The notes beneath the pieces are model-generated. The model had not been told where the DNA came from, did no database searches, and worked only from the letters and a program-made list of their open reading frames with translations. This document shows positions 1 through 51,317 of a stretch of 64,000 nucleotides of DNA, one piece after another; position 1 is the stretch's first letter, and every line of letters starts with the position of its first letter. This DNA comes from Branchiostoma floridae (taxonomy: Eukaryota; Chordata; Leptocardii; Amphioxiformes; Branchiostomatidae). The DNA is taken from NCBI RefSeq assembly GCF_000003815.2, contig NC_049980.1:30993045-31057044 (forward strand). Reading direction: 5' to 3'. The position numbers were made by a program, and so were the translations under genes.

Positions 1-341
1 TGTTAAGGTAACAATAAATCACAGTGGGAAGAAAAACAAAATGTTTTCAAACCGAACTTTACTACATTTGAATATGACACTGCAGAGATATGCTTTATTG
101 TAATCGAAGCAAAATTGGTATAGCTGGGCATGTTAGCAATACTAGAATTGTACAGTATGAAGTTAATAGCAACTTCTTCTAAGGCCATGATAGTTCCTGA
201 CTTTTGAATTGCAGCCCCCCCCTCCGAAAATGCAATTATAATTTATTGTTTTTCTTATCTACAAACTCCATTCTGATTTATTGTTTTGCTTATCTACAAA
301 TGCAATTATAATCTATTGCCTTGCTAATCTTCGCATTCTAG

Positions 342-39216
<38,875 letters not shown>

Positions 39217-41850
39217 CTAATGTGTCTCCAAGCGGCTTTAGATAGAAATTAGTTGTTCAATGACCGATCAATTTCCACAGATACAAGACACGTTACAGAT
39301 ATCGCTATATCTTGTATGTACATTTTATGGAAGCCAACACACTGCCCTTGACCTTGTAGGTATCTCCTCATGTCTTGTCATTGTCATGTCCTTTTGCTGT
39401 GGAATGAAAGAAAACAAAACACTCGTCTGGGTTCCTGACAAAGCAAATATAAATCAACAGAAATTACATTTCTACTACCTCATATCTTCGAATGATATAA
39501 ATATATAAAGGTGGTTGCTACTTTCTGGAAATGAAATTAGAATTTTTTTTGGGGGGGGGGGGGGGCACTTGGCACCGGGCTGTGTAATAAATCATTAAGT
39601 TCAGGCTTCCGATCTTGCATGATCTCCGCGTGTCAGATGGTGTAGATGTTCCTAAACAATGGCAAATGCAACTGTTACTAATACACGTATGAGCAATGTT
39701 GGATACTGAAAAGTGTGCGGACACGGACGATCTTGTTAAATCTTGAAACGTGAGGCAGTGACTTGTCCTTGCGCAAGCCTACCATTGGCATGTATCCACT
39801 CTGCAAATACATGTTTCTGCATTCAAATTTTGCCTTAACAGTCCCTCTTTGGACTTAGAAAAGTAGTAGTTGATAAGCAGGAGTGACTGCACCAGACAAA
39901 TGATTTGCTTTGTTGAGAAGACCATTACATTTACATTCAAGTTCCCAGGAATCCTAACTTCCCAGGAAACACATCTATGTACATACAACAATAGTCCTAG
40001 GACTGGAATTCAAATCTTTATTGCAAATATCCTAATAACCTCCACAGTGACACGTACACCGTATGAACTCCACATTATTTACTCATGTCAGTTTTTTTAT
40101 ACACGAAGTTTCTTTGAAGGAATCGGTAAAAACTGTCAACTTCCTGTTCTCTGTCACGTAATTGACTTGGATAGACATAGCACTGCAGATAGTTCTTATT
40201 GATGTTACCTCAAAATGGATGTACATGTCACATTGTAAGTGCCTGGATTGGTCGATGCTCACGTTGATGTACCATGTTACATATTAAGTATTTCTCGTCA
40301 TTCTGTGAGATTTAAACCTGTATATTACGAGTACAGAAATGAATAACGATTGATAAAGAGAAAGAAATACAGTAGAGCTTAAACATATCACAGTCGTTGT
40401 TGCTTTTGTTATTGCCTTACAACATACCACCGTTCTAAACTTCTAATCCTCTAATTATAAATGTCACTTTGACAGAGAAGTTGGGTAAACTATATCCACA
40501 CACCACCGAGCATACACCGTCTAAATGTTATGGCATAAACGCCGGGCACTGTTTAGATTCACCACGAAACTTTCTACAGTAACTATAACGCCATGTCAAC
40601 ATGTAGCGAGAGAGGAAAGTCCACTGAAGAAATACCTTAATCTCCTATCAATTAACATAGCAGTCGCACCAGGCAACAATCAGAGCCGGGCATCGCGCAG
40701 AAACGGCCACATGTTGACATACGCCTAGAGTGTTTGATGGAGAGTTTGCCCAAAGCAATTAATACAGTTTACCCTCTGTTTCCTTTTGTAGATACTGTGA
40801 ACTGATTTTGTGAACACGTTTGAATAAGTCTTGATAAATGAAGGACGTGAGATTAAAGAACGAGCGACCCGGTCACACATAAGAACCGTCTGATGACCGT
40901 TTATTACAATCACAAGTTCATTATAAATGAACATTTGAACTCTTGGTGGCCTCAGTGAGGTACATTTGCATTCCGTTGTCGCTAAGAAGGGGTGAAAAAT
41001 GCCTTGCAAATTGCACCACTCTTCTGACAGTAACCTTAAGGAAAAAGAACTGTGGAATTGATATACTGGTTTGTCTTGTAATATAAATCTATACTTATTA
41101 TCGCGGGGACAATTTCGGTACAGTTTTCGTGATGCATCAGTCCCAGTTCGAACAATTTTTTTCGATAGAATAGTATTCGTACATAAGAATGACGTATGAG
41201 AAGTCGCCGCCAAAAGTAAAACCAAGGCGGACATTTCAAAATTAAAAAAAAAATATCTCTCTAGTCTCTATAATCACTCTCGGGTATCTTAGATACGTCA
41301 GATGTTGCACGTACTTCGCAGGTAGTTGATAACCTTTGCAGATACTTAACTGTTACACCCACAGCAAGACCGATGACGTTAACGTCAACTCGCACGGTTT
41401 CGTCAGAAACTCAAACCTCCAAACGACCCCAACGATAAAAGGTGCGAAGTAAAAGACATATGCTAATGTAGCATCCGTAATCCTCGTGTTATATATACAC
41501 ACTTAAGATATTCAGGTGTTCAATACACTCTTGAGAACAGCTGGACATTAACTTATTTTTTTCAAATACGGGTCTTCGGGTACCGCGTTGAATCAGGATA
41601 AATTGTAAATTTATTAAACAACAGTAATCAACAAAATATAACGCTAAAAATGCCAATTTCAACACCAAATTGACCACTAGGATCCATGTCAATGATATGC
41701 ATTCCTCGCCTGCTGTATCTACTGTGCAGGTCTTATTATAAGACTCGTGTGGGGAAAACACAGCCAAGTGCACTTCTTCAAAGGACCGACCTGTTATGGA
41801 AACTTTGCACAAAGCGGCAAAACAGCTACTTTAGGCGTGGGTCGCTGGTC

Positions 41851-42167
41851 TGTGTGCGTGTGTGTTCAGGTAGACGGTAACGTCACAGTACCTGTACATT
41901 TTCACCGGAGTGATTCAGAGGAAAGAAGAAGACGTTTTCGGAACGGCAGGGCTTTTATCGGGTGAAAATTACATAATGTTGAAATTTGGAACGTTTTAAG
42001 TCATCCTGTGTGCGCGTGTGTTCAGGTACGTCACAGTACTTGTACATCCTACGGAACTGTATTCGACACCTGACCGGAGTGATCCAGCGGAAAGACGAAG
42101 ACGTTTTCGGAACAGCGGGACTTTTATCGGGTTAGTATTACACAATTTTGAACGTTTTAAGCCATCC
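41851..42167. repeat. Two-copy tandem duplication of about 157 bp
   Basis: Copy 1 (41851-42006) and copy 2 (42007-42167) share TGTGTGCG(T/C)GTGTGTTCAGG, CGTCACAGTAC(C/T)TGTACAT, GAAGACGTTTTCGGAAC, CTTTTATCGGG and GAACGTTTTAAG(T/C)CATCC. No protein family recognised. Confidence 0.8.
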
Positions 42168-42555
42168 ATAGGTCTGATATCACCTTTGTATCTCTTAGTT
42201 ATACACGTTATTCATTCATTCATTATCCCATAGCTTTTTAATTGGCCGTAGGCTGATTAATCAGCCGTAGGGGCAGCACAACATGTTATGCTGTATCAAT
42301 AGGCATTTTAGTCCCCTGGCGGCGCCTATCTCCTCTCCGGGGCATGGTGAATGATGTAAATCATACAAGTTATACAAGTGGCCGTAGGTCAAAGTTTTGG
42401 CACACAAATGTTGGGAGTCAACCTAAAGTCAACGCTGTCACCAGTAATTGATATGAAAATGTCGTCGATAATGCCGTGGCCTTAGCAGTCCATGTTAAAT
42501 GTAGTAATGTTTGTATAAACATACATTAATCAGGTATATGAACAAAAGTGTGGAT

Positions 42556-42782
42556 TTTTGCTTTCATTGCTGCGACAATTAGTTATTTTGACTAAGACGG
42601 CCCTCCAAAAACACACGAAAAGGTACGGATTTGGACGTATTATTTCTTCAGTCATGGCGTCCAAACCCATTTGTCTTTCATTGCTGTGACAATTTGTTAT
42701 TTGGACTCAGACGGCCCTGCAAAAACACAAGAAAAGCTATGGATTTGGACGTATTATTTCTCCAGTCACGGGATCCAAACCT
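42556..42782. repeat. Two-copy tandem duplication of about 113 bp
   Basis: The copies share CTTTCATTGCTG(C/T)GACAATT, CGGCCCT(C/G)CAAAAACACA and GGATTTGGACGTATTATTTC, then (T/C)CCAGTCA and TCCAAACC. No coding signal. Confidence 0.8.
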
Positions 42783-43159
42783 CATAATTGATGGCTAGCC
42801 TTGTCCTAGGTGGGATTTTTCCCCATTCTACCCAAAGACGACTGTGGCTGTGGCGGCCCTGCGATCTTGTGATTTGAAATACTTTTATTCATCACATTTA
42901 TCTAGCCCTGAATAGTGTTTAAGAACAGAAAACGTGATAGTTGAAAGTTGTGATAACTTGTTTTCTAACTGTTACTTCAATAATGGTCTATATATCAGTG
43001 ATTTAATGTGATAGAAGGGTGCTATCACACTTTGCTTCCCTGGTAATACTGATTTGAAAGAACAATCAACAAAACGTATCTTTTCATATTTTGTTGTCTT
43101 TCCTGTCATTCATACTTAAAATTTTGCATGGTACTTCAATTATGAAGGTTAGAGTTGCA

Positions 43160-43260
43160 CGAATACAATTTAGATTTGTTGGAAGCTCGAATCGGCCTCC
43201 AGGACGCATTTCATTGGGGTCATGAGGGAGGTAAGGGTCAGATAAAACATAACAGAAATA
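43160..43260 (-). repeat. Retroelement 3' end
   Basis: GCTCGAATCGGCCTCCAGG, then GGGGTCATGAGGGAGG and AAGGGTCAGA, the same family as at 31885-31990. Confidence 0.55.
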
Positions 43261-44109
43261 CAGATTACATCGAGTCCTATTGAATCTATCAATGTATATC
43301 ATTACATATACATACTACAAAACATAATACAGTAGAGCAAAATAGCTCAGGGTTCATAGTCCGTGTCCGTTTGTTTTGGTCATTTCTTTTGGTCGCACCG
43401 AGGTCACAGCGCGATCGTCGTCTGGTAGAATGTGGTCTTCATACCCCTTTCCACTAGGACGGCGCTCTCGCCGCGCGCTCTCTGCGACATAAAATTTGAC
43501 AGATCGCTCAATGAATTATTTAGAAATACACGAATCTTTTTACACTTAGTGTGTTTTATTGTCCTCTCAGTCACACTTTTACGTTTTGTATGATATCCCC
43601 GGTGTGAAAGCGAAGGTTACACATATTTAACTTAGGTCGCAGTAGAAATCGAAGCGAGATCGTCGTCTAGTGGAATGTGGTCCTTATTACGTGTATTGTA
43701 AATATTAAGACCAGCTTAGGAACACCACGTGCGGGTCTGAATGCACATTGCTGCAGCGGTAGAGAGAATGGAGTGAAAGGATTTGCTTGTACAAACACGA
43801 CGTAAACGTGTTGACGCGAATTCTCCACGCCTGCACCAACATGCCAACAGCCACGAAATAAATGTCAGTATTTGTGCCCATGATTTTGAACAACTTCCTA
43901 CAACACTTACGAAACCCACAATAGTGTGTTCCTTACTACTTGAAGTTGCTAAGGGCGGCTCTATACAAACGTTCAAGTTTAAAAAGTCAGCATGAAAATC
44001 GTGTTCTTCTTCGAAACTGTTGCTAAGAGTGTAGTTATGTATGTAACATAACATATCATTGAATATCATTGTGAATTTTTTAAGTATCCCAAAATCATGA
44101 ACTACTACC

Positions 44110-44300
44110 TTGCATTTGTGGGCTCGTGTGGCGTTAATATTTGAATCAAAACCCAGAAACCCTGGGTCCGAATCCTGTCATTCTACTGAACTTGTGCCCT
44201 TGACAATGCACTTTACACGACTTTCCTCACTCCACACGTATATGTACATGTATAGAAATTGGTACCTGACTTTGGTTGTAGAGGTAAACGTCCTCCCAAT
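44110..44300 (+). repeat. Degraded tRNA-derived SINE
   Basis: It shares GGTCCGAATCCTGTC, CTTGTGCCCTTG and CACTTTACACGACTTTCCTCAC with the SINEs at 583-905 and 52975-53190, but the core has decayed. Confidence 0.5.
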
Positions 44301-44524
44301 ACTAAATGAATAGCAACCCACTGCCCATACTGCCGTTAAAAAGGCTATGGGACTACATTTACCTTAATTTTACCTTTTACGTCCCATTTTATCCAGTTGC
44401 AGCATTTCGGTTGTGAGCAGATGCTGGTGATGCTTGTCGCTACACTTTTCCACTTCCTCCTGGTGCTGCCCGGCATACAGACTGAAAAAGACTCTGCCTC
44501 TGGTAAGGCCCCCAGTCCATTAAG

Positions 44525-44850
44525 CTAAGGGCACAACCCGCCGAACGTGCAAATACGTGCTGTCTACGTGCCAAAACGTGGGCAATCTTTTGGGATCCGT
44601 AAGTGGTACGTACCGCCCCCGTACGAACTCGTAGGGAATCCGACGGATTTTGGAGCACGCAGACGCGCCGTAGAACTTTACGTGCAGGCAAAACTTTGTG
44701 TGCCATCGGGCTGCGGATTCGCCCCAGTACGTGCCAATACGGGCGACGCGCCTGCCCTGTACAGCCTGAACGTTTTCAGAAATAAGTGGCGGACGTAGCC
44801 TCCCAAAAAACGTACGGACAAATTGCACGTACGGCTGGTTGTGCCCTTAG
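44525..44850. mobile_element. GC-rich TIR element (MITE)
   Basis: The left end CTAAGGGCACAACC(C)GCCG(A)ACGTGCAA is matched in inverse at the right end with only two differences. The 326-bp body is full of ACGT/ACGTGC/GTACGT words and differs in composition from its surroundings. Flanks ATTAAG and ATTTAG may be a mutated 6-bp target duplication. No transposase; superfamily unknown. Confidence 0.65.
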
Positions 44851-47061
44851 ATTTAGGGTAGGTTCACACCTGCGCATATAGTCTAGTCCTTATGAGGTTG
44901 GACAAATATAGACAGATGATATGCCAGAGGAGTTACCTAGGTCACAAACTATACCCCTCGACCAGCTAACTTCTTTAGCATGCTATCTGTCTGGATTTGT
45001 CCAATTTCTACTATTTTTTCCAACGACCTGTGGGGCCTGCTAGGAACTCTAAAGACTTCAATACGGACCTCATGTGACCTCCAATACTAGTGTATACGCA
45101 TGTGTGAACCCACCTTTTGACAGCGATCTTGCTGCAACTTAGCTGTGACGTAATTTGACTCGAGTAACATAATTGAAACAGCATGCAAAATGTAAAAGTG
45201 TCATTGAAAAGACAACAAAATATACAAAGCGCAAACATATCAGTTCTTCATCAATTAAATTCGTCGAGCGATCTATCAAACGCTAGATTGCAGCGCGGTT
45301 GCCACCATAGTAGAATGGGTTATAAGCAATTTTCGGTGTTCTTTAATGACTCTTCAGCGGCTAACGCATGCCTAATGTCACAAGATCTGTTCAAACACAA
45401 CATTCCTCAAACAGGAGATCTCCCGGTAACGGTGAATCGAAAGATTAATGTTGTAATGACACAGATTCGTTTGGACATAAACTGTCGGCGAACAGAGAGG
45501 GCCAAGAAAATCTCCACGAATAGATTTTTTTTCTCAGTCTTCTCAGCAGGCTCGACGGGTCGGGCTTTTGGGTTTCTTATTATGTGTATTTTTGTCATCT
45601 ATAATCTTGCTGTGGTCAGGAACTGGTAGAAACAAAACACATTATATTCCAAAAAGCCCAACCCGAATGGCCTGGTAAGGAGGTTTGCTTTTTTTTATCT
45701 CAAGAAATAATGGTAAATTTCACATTTTGTATTTATTTGCTCAATGTTAGTACGCCGTCTTATTACCCTTTGTTTTGGGAAATTTTCTTTTCTTTCTCTT
45801 CTTGGCAAGGCTATAGACAAAATATTCCTGCCAATAAGGATTTTAGGCACTATTTGAAGTATGTTCCTGTCAGCAAGAGTTTTATTACGCTATTGACAGG
45901 TTATAACGTTGATGATGTTGTGAATAATACACCTGTCGGTCCTAACGATAACTTTGAGAATACTGATTCAAAGCCGCTCCCGAAATTTCTGTGTTTTTTT
46001 TTAATATTCGACAGGATGTTGTTAATAGTCATGCCCTTCTCTTTTAATTTGACCTAACTTTACTTTCATATACTTTTTTTATATTGAACTCTTCTCGTAT
46101 GCTTTTTATCCTTATCTGTCTCTGGTTTGACTAATTTATTTGCTTTGGTTGATAACAAAGCAAGCGTCCAATAACTAGCGCACCTTGGTTGGCCTCCCGA
46201 CGTCCTTTGATAAAACACAGTATATCTGAAAAGAAGAAGCTATTCTTCATTGCCTTGTTGTAAATCAAGAAATGCTTGTCATTCTAGATAGCATATCTGT
46301 GTGTGGTTCTATAATTTGTGAACACTATTGTATCTGTATACTTCATTGTCTAACGTGTCTGCAGTGTCTAACTGTCACTGCATAACGAGATATGCTTGAA
46401 ACGGTTTTTATAGCTTATACCTTCGTGATCTCTGTGACCGTATTCCATCCATCCAAACTTTAATTTGCAGATGGCTTAGTGTACTGGACAGGTGTTTGTG
46501 ATTCTATGACAATTTACGAACATTACTGCAACTTTAAGCACCTGAACCGGATCCGCATCTGCCCTCCCGTATCGTTTTGAACAAGACATGGATTTCTTGA
46601 GATGCAAACAGCGACGCTGAGTGAGCTGTTTGTGCCATGTGTGTTCACACGTATGGATTTCAAATTAAATCAATCCTTCAACGTTATCATCAACGATACA
46701 ATAAAAGAGAGTCCACACAATGTTACACCAGCCAAATAAGAACTCGATTCATGCCCCATATTTGTGCATCATGTTTATGTGATCCCTCCCCTTCATCATA
46801 CCGTAGCTTCAAACACTTTTGTGAGTGTGCCAATGATTAAACATCTAAAGCCCGGGTCTTTATTAGTGACCTTAATTCCGGACAAATACAAACGCCCGGT
46901 ATAAGTCGCCCCGATACCGGAGATGTGTTGTATACGTAGGGTGTTGTTCCGAGCACGCTGCTACTGTGTCTCAGATACATCTAGCTGCAAACCTTCCAAA
47001 CTTTCTTGAAGACAGTTTCTTTCATCTGTGTTCCTTTCTTGTCTGTCTGATTGATAAGACA

Positions 47062-50000
47062 ATGACTGATACTTGTCACGAAGTAGGAAGCAGTTTCTGG
47101 GTTCACGTGTGGCTGATACTCACCTGGGCCGCTGTGTTCGTAGGGCCCCAGGTACCCTTCGCCAGCAACTGTAACTTCGATGGGGAGCTTCTGTGTGGCT
47201 TCGTTCAGCAAAGCGTTGGTGATGACTTCGACTGGGAAGTCGGCTCGGGTGCAGTTGAGGCTCTCGGACTGAGCGGTGATCACACTGGCGGGGGTAAGTA
47301 CGAATTACTTATAACGTTTGCTTAGCTTTTACTTTTACTTTTGAGACGATGCGTATAAAAGATCCCTGTCGTGAATGCTTGGGCGTGGTCCATTTATCCT
47401 CTTACCAAGGGTAATAAACCTTGCTCAAGCATTGCTAAAAGATACGAGAGATATGTCAAGAGACTAGGACTATTATCGGAGTTATATTTTTGCTAATTGC
47501 ATAAGTCTTTTTTTAAGGAATAGACACGCCTTTCCAAAGAAACCCCGGCCCTTCTAATTTGGTAAAAGTGTCGATATTTTTCCTTTCGCACACTGTTTTA
47601 ACAACATATGGTAGATAAATGTCCCTGCATGGTTTTGAATGTAAACATCTCGAACATCAGCTTTTAAACTATACAATGTTTCAAGTTTATTATTTTCATA
47701 TTTTGAATGAAAATCAGATAGGGCTGGGAGAGGGGTAACGTTATGTCATCTCTATCTGTATAGCCGGTATATAACCGCCCTTCGGCGTAACACACCAGCT
47801 TCTGTATCCCTGTATCTATATAGCCAGTATAACCGCCCATCGGCGTAACACACCAGCTTCGCAGGTACGCGACGCGGTAGCATCTGGTTCTTTTACACTG
47901 AACTATCTGTCACACCTAACTTCTGCACATCTATCTGCAAGCGTTCTTTAAAACTATACAGAGAAGATGCCCCTACTGTGCTTGGTGATAACAAATTCCA
48001 CTCTTCGATAATTTCGAACACATCAATCCTACGTTGGTAACTCTGGTACTTGAAGGCATGAAGTTTCCTTGTTCTTTTTTTCGAACAATGTTGTTGATGT
48101 TGCTATTTGATGTCATGATTTTGCTATTTGTTAATTTTAACTCAACCTGGTGCTTCATGCTCTAACTCCAGACCAGGCATAGTACGGACGCTATTTTGAT
48201 CAGTGATGCTCGTACGAAGCGACATTGATTTTTCTAAATATAGCGTGTGAAACCAACACGTGCAACTCAATAGTGACCTTGAAAATAGTGTGTTATGATG
48301 GTGATGCGCGTGACCAGCATTGATAGCCAGTGATCTTGCCTTCAATTTTTTCATTCTCGAAGCAACTTTTCTGTAATTATGATCTCTCGTAAAACAATCC
48401 TGCATATGCCCCTGCAGTCATAATTGGATATTGTGGGTTAACCACTATATGGTTATTTGGTTATATAGTTACTTGAAATATTGCAAACGATTATACAAGG
48501 AACCCAGCATGGCATCTTCTGTCACATAACAACAACTATTCTATGATGATGCTTTTCACAATGTGCTTGGGTCTACTATTTGAAACCATTGAGAGAACCC
48601 CTGTTACAGAAGAAGATGATAGACTTGTATAAAGTGAACCGCGAAACTTATTCTTATTGCAGCAAATAGATTCACCTACATGAGGGGGAAATATGTTACT
48701 CTTACCAGCGTTTATTAGCCAAATAGTTTCATGATATCGCGACGAAGCCAGAAGAAACCAAGTTTCGTCGGGCATCTGAAGACTACTTTTGGACAGTGGT
48801 CGCTCAGTGGTCACTAAATGGTTGCTCAGTGGTAGCTCAGTGGTCACTCAATGGTAGCTCAGTGGTCACTCAATGGTAGCTCAGTGGTAGCTCAGTGGTC
48901 ACTCAATGGTAGCTCAGTGGTCACTCAATGGTTGCTCAGTGGTAGCTCAGTGGTCACTCAATGGTAGCTCAGTGGTCACTCAATGGTTGCTCAGTGGTAG
49001 CTCAGTGGTCACTCAATGGTAGCTCAGTGGTCACTCAATGGTAGCTCAGTGGTCACTCAATGGTTGCTCAGTGGTAGCTCAGTGGTCACTCAATGGTAGC
49101 TCAGTGGTCACTCAGTGGTCGCTCAGTGGTCACTCAATGGTTGCTCAGTGGTAGCTCAGCGGTCGCTCAGCGGCCTTTCGGCGGTCGTTCAGTGGTTGCT
49201 CAGCGGTCACTCTGTGGTCCCTCGGGAGATACAAAGACGATGTTACTCGTCCCGAACAAAACACGGCACTTTAAAGGCTCCCTCTGAGGTGCACCTGTTT
49301 ATTTCGCACGCTTTATTTAGAAAAATCAATGTATCGGTGTGACAGGTGTTTACCACGAGGTCATCAATATGCATGTCTGATGGCTAGGTACTAGGCGAGT
49401 CCAGGGTAGGGGCAAACAGCGGGAGGTACTATTTGTTTTCGCATCTTTGTTGGCCACTAAAACGGGCGTGGCTATATGTGGGTTTTACGGTCCGTGTTTC
49501 TAATGTACAACAAAGGTGAGGAGAGAAGGGTATTATGTTTAGGCAGCCTTGTTCCTACCCTACATTTTTTAAACAAAAGACAAAGGAACAGAGACAGAAC
49601 CACCACGCCACGCATTCAAGTAATAAGATGGGACCCCCACCCTGGGCCTGACTTTACTCCTTTTTGTCGTTAGATGATGTCTAATGTTACTGCGTGTCGT
49701 TTGCTGTAATTCATGAGTTTAGAAGTAGAACTTTAAGGACAAGGCAAACGTACAGGTCTTCTGCGATGATAGATTTGTATGTCAATTACAGTTCATAATA
49801 TGGATTCTAATATCTAAAGATCCTCCTACATTTGCACACTTTACGGATATTTTACTCTTAAAACATATTTGTTTGCTGACTGAAGTGTAACTCTTTTAAG
49901 ACAGTGGAAAGAAAAGTGACTGACTCTGAGCTTTAATCATTAAATTTTGAATGATCCATGATATGATGAAGAGACGTTCATTTTCAATCACACTTGGAAA

Positions 50001-51317
50001 GATTTTGACAACAAGGCAACAACAACATTGATTTCTCTTACAGGGAGTTATGCTTATCTCAACACCACCGGCAAGACTCGGTCCCAAACCGCCATCCTGC
50101 GGTCCATGCAGCTCGCGTCCCTCACGCCCCACTGTCTGACGTTCTACTTCTACATGGCTGGAGCTGACGTCGGGTCTCTGGCTGTTCTACAGCAGCGAGT
50201 CGGCGAGGTATGTTGGCAGTTGATAAGTTAAGGTGGTATCTCACTGCATTTGAGTGCGGCACTGCAGTGTTCGTTCACTGCGTCACTGTTGTGTTATTTT
50301 CACAATTTTTTTTCTTAATTTAGATATTGAGTAATACGTAAAAGTATGTTCTTCGTTCTTTGTCATCTCAGAAATTCGTTGTGTCATTTACGAACCCCGC
50401 AGTGTCGCACCGGTGCCCCAAGTACAGTGAGATACCACCTCTAAGGTCTCTCATGCCAGGCCTTCGGCTGTATATCTCACTTCAGCAGGATACGTACACA
50501 CTCGATTGTATCACGCGGGAACGCGCTTCGCGTGCATACGCTCGAATATTAGAATACCGGATTCGGATGTTGGAATGGATGTTCTTGCAATTCTTGTTCT
50601 GTTTTCTCAACTTATGGTGCATTTTGCATCGAAATATGTGATTTCTTAGGTTGCTAGGACATAAAAAGAGACATTGTATGTCAACCTCGGTCCCATGCAA
50701 CCAGTATCTAGGGTGGTAAGGAATTCACCGTGTTAAAGTCTCTTTGGCATTGTTCTATTTCAAATTCAGCAACGGCGAACTGAGCTGTGGTCGGCTGAAG
50801 GAGACCAGGGGCACGGGTGGACACGCGCCAAGGTTGACGTCACGTCTCCACTGAGCGGCAACACACCGATGGGCTACAGGGTTAGTATGTATAATCAAGC
50901 TCAGCAAAGAACCATCAGGTTCAGTACCAGCACTCCTTTGTTTATCTAGTTTTGTTCAGTACCAGTATTACACTCAGATTATGTCAATCAAGTCTTGTTT
51001 GAAGATTGTTTGAATCACCTTTGATTATCCGTTGAAGAAGCTCAAATCAGCTGCTTTTCATTGAGATTATGAGAGAATAGGTAAACGCCAGATTAGATAT
51101 AATAAAGATACGGATAATATTATAATTGAAATATGGAACCATGTCATTATACATGTATTGTAATGATTTCAAAACTTAAACCTTAGGCCATGTTTACACA
51201 GAAAATGTATTAATTTATATTTTTAGATCAACTTTGATGCAGTGGTCGGGTCCGGACAGCTGGGGCTGATCGCCATAGATGACGTCGTCTTTGTGAACGG
51301 CCCCTGTGACAGTGATG
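47062..51317 (+). CDS. Signal peptide and MAM domain A
   Basis: Exon 47062-47293 holds the signal peptide and the MAM start CNFDGELLCGF with its GDHTGG block. Exons 50044-50207, 50770-50880 and 51227-51317 supply FYFYMAGADVG, LWSAEGDQGHGW and IAIDDVVFVNGPC. The first intron (2.75 kb) carries the 11-bp minisatellite. Confidence 0.85.

Larger units (their letters stand above)
39217..47061. other. Intergenic region between the two modular genes
   Basis: No convincing gene. The first part must hold the 3' UTR of gene 1; AATAAA at 39586-39591 after a G homopolymer (about 39550-39565) is one candidate signal. The region also holds two tandem duplications (41851-42167, 42556-42782), retroelement and SINE remnants (43160-43260, 44110-44300) and a TIR element (44525-44850). 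The promoter of gene 2 should lie near the right end but was not identified. Confidence 0.6.

Noticed and set aside
40725-41234. 169-codon minus-strand open frame
   Set aside because: No recognisable motif, and no promoter or homologous partner; likely chance.
45183-45629. 148-codon plus-strand open frame in the intergenic region
   Set aside because: No domain, no biased composition, no splice context; its length is within chance for this AT-rich stretch.
46966-47061. Upstream extension of gene 2 before the ATG at 47062
   Set aside because: The frame stays open but has no ATG, and the signal peptide begins naturally at 47062.
48795-49226. CRISPR-like repeat array
   Set aside because: The 11-bp units are contiguous with no unique spacers, and the genome is eukaryotic.
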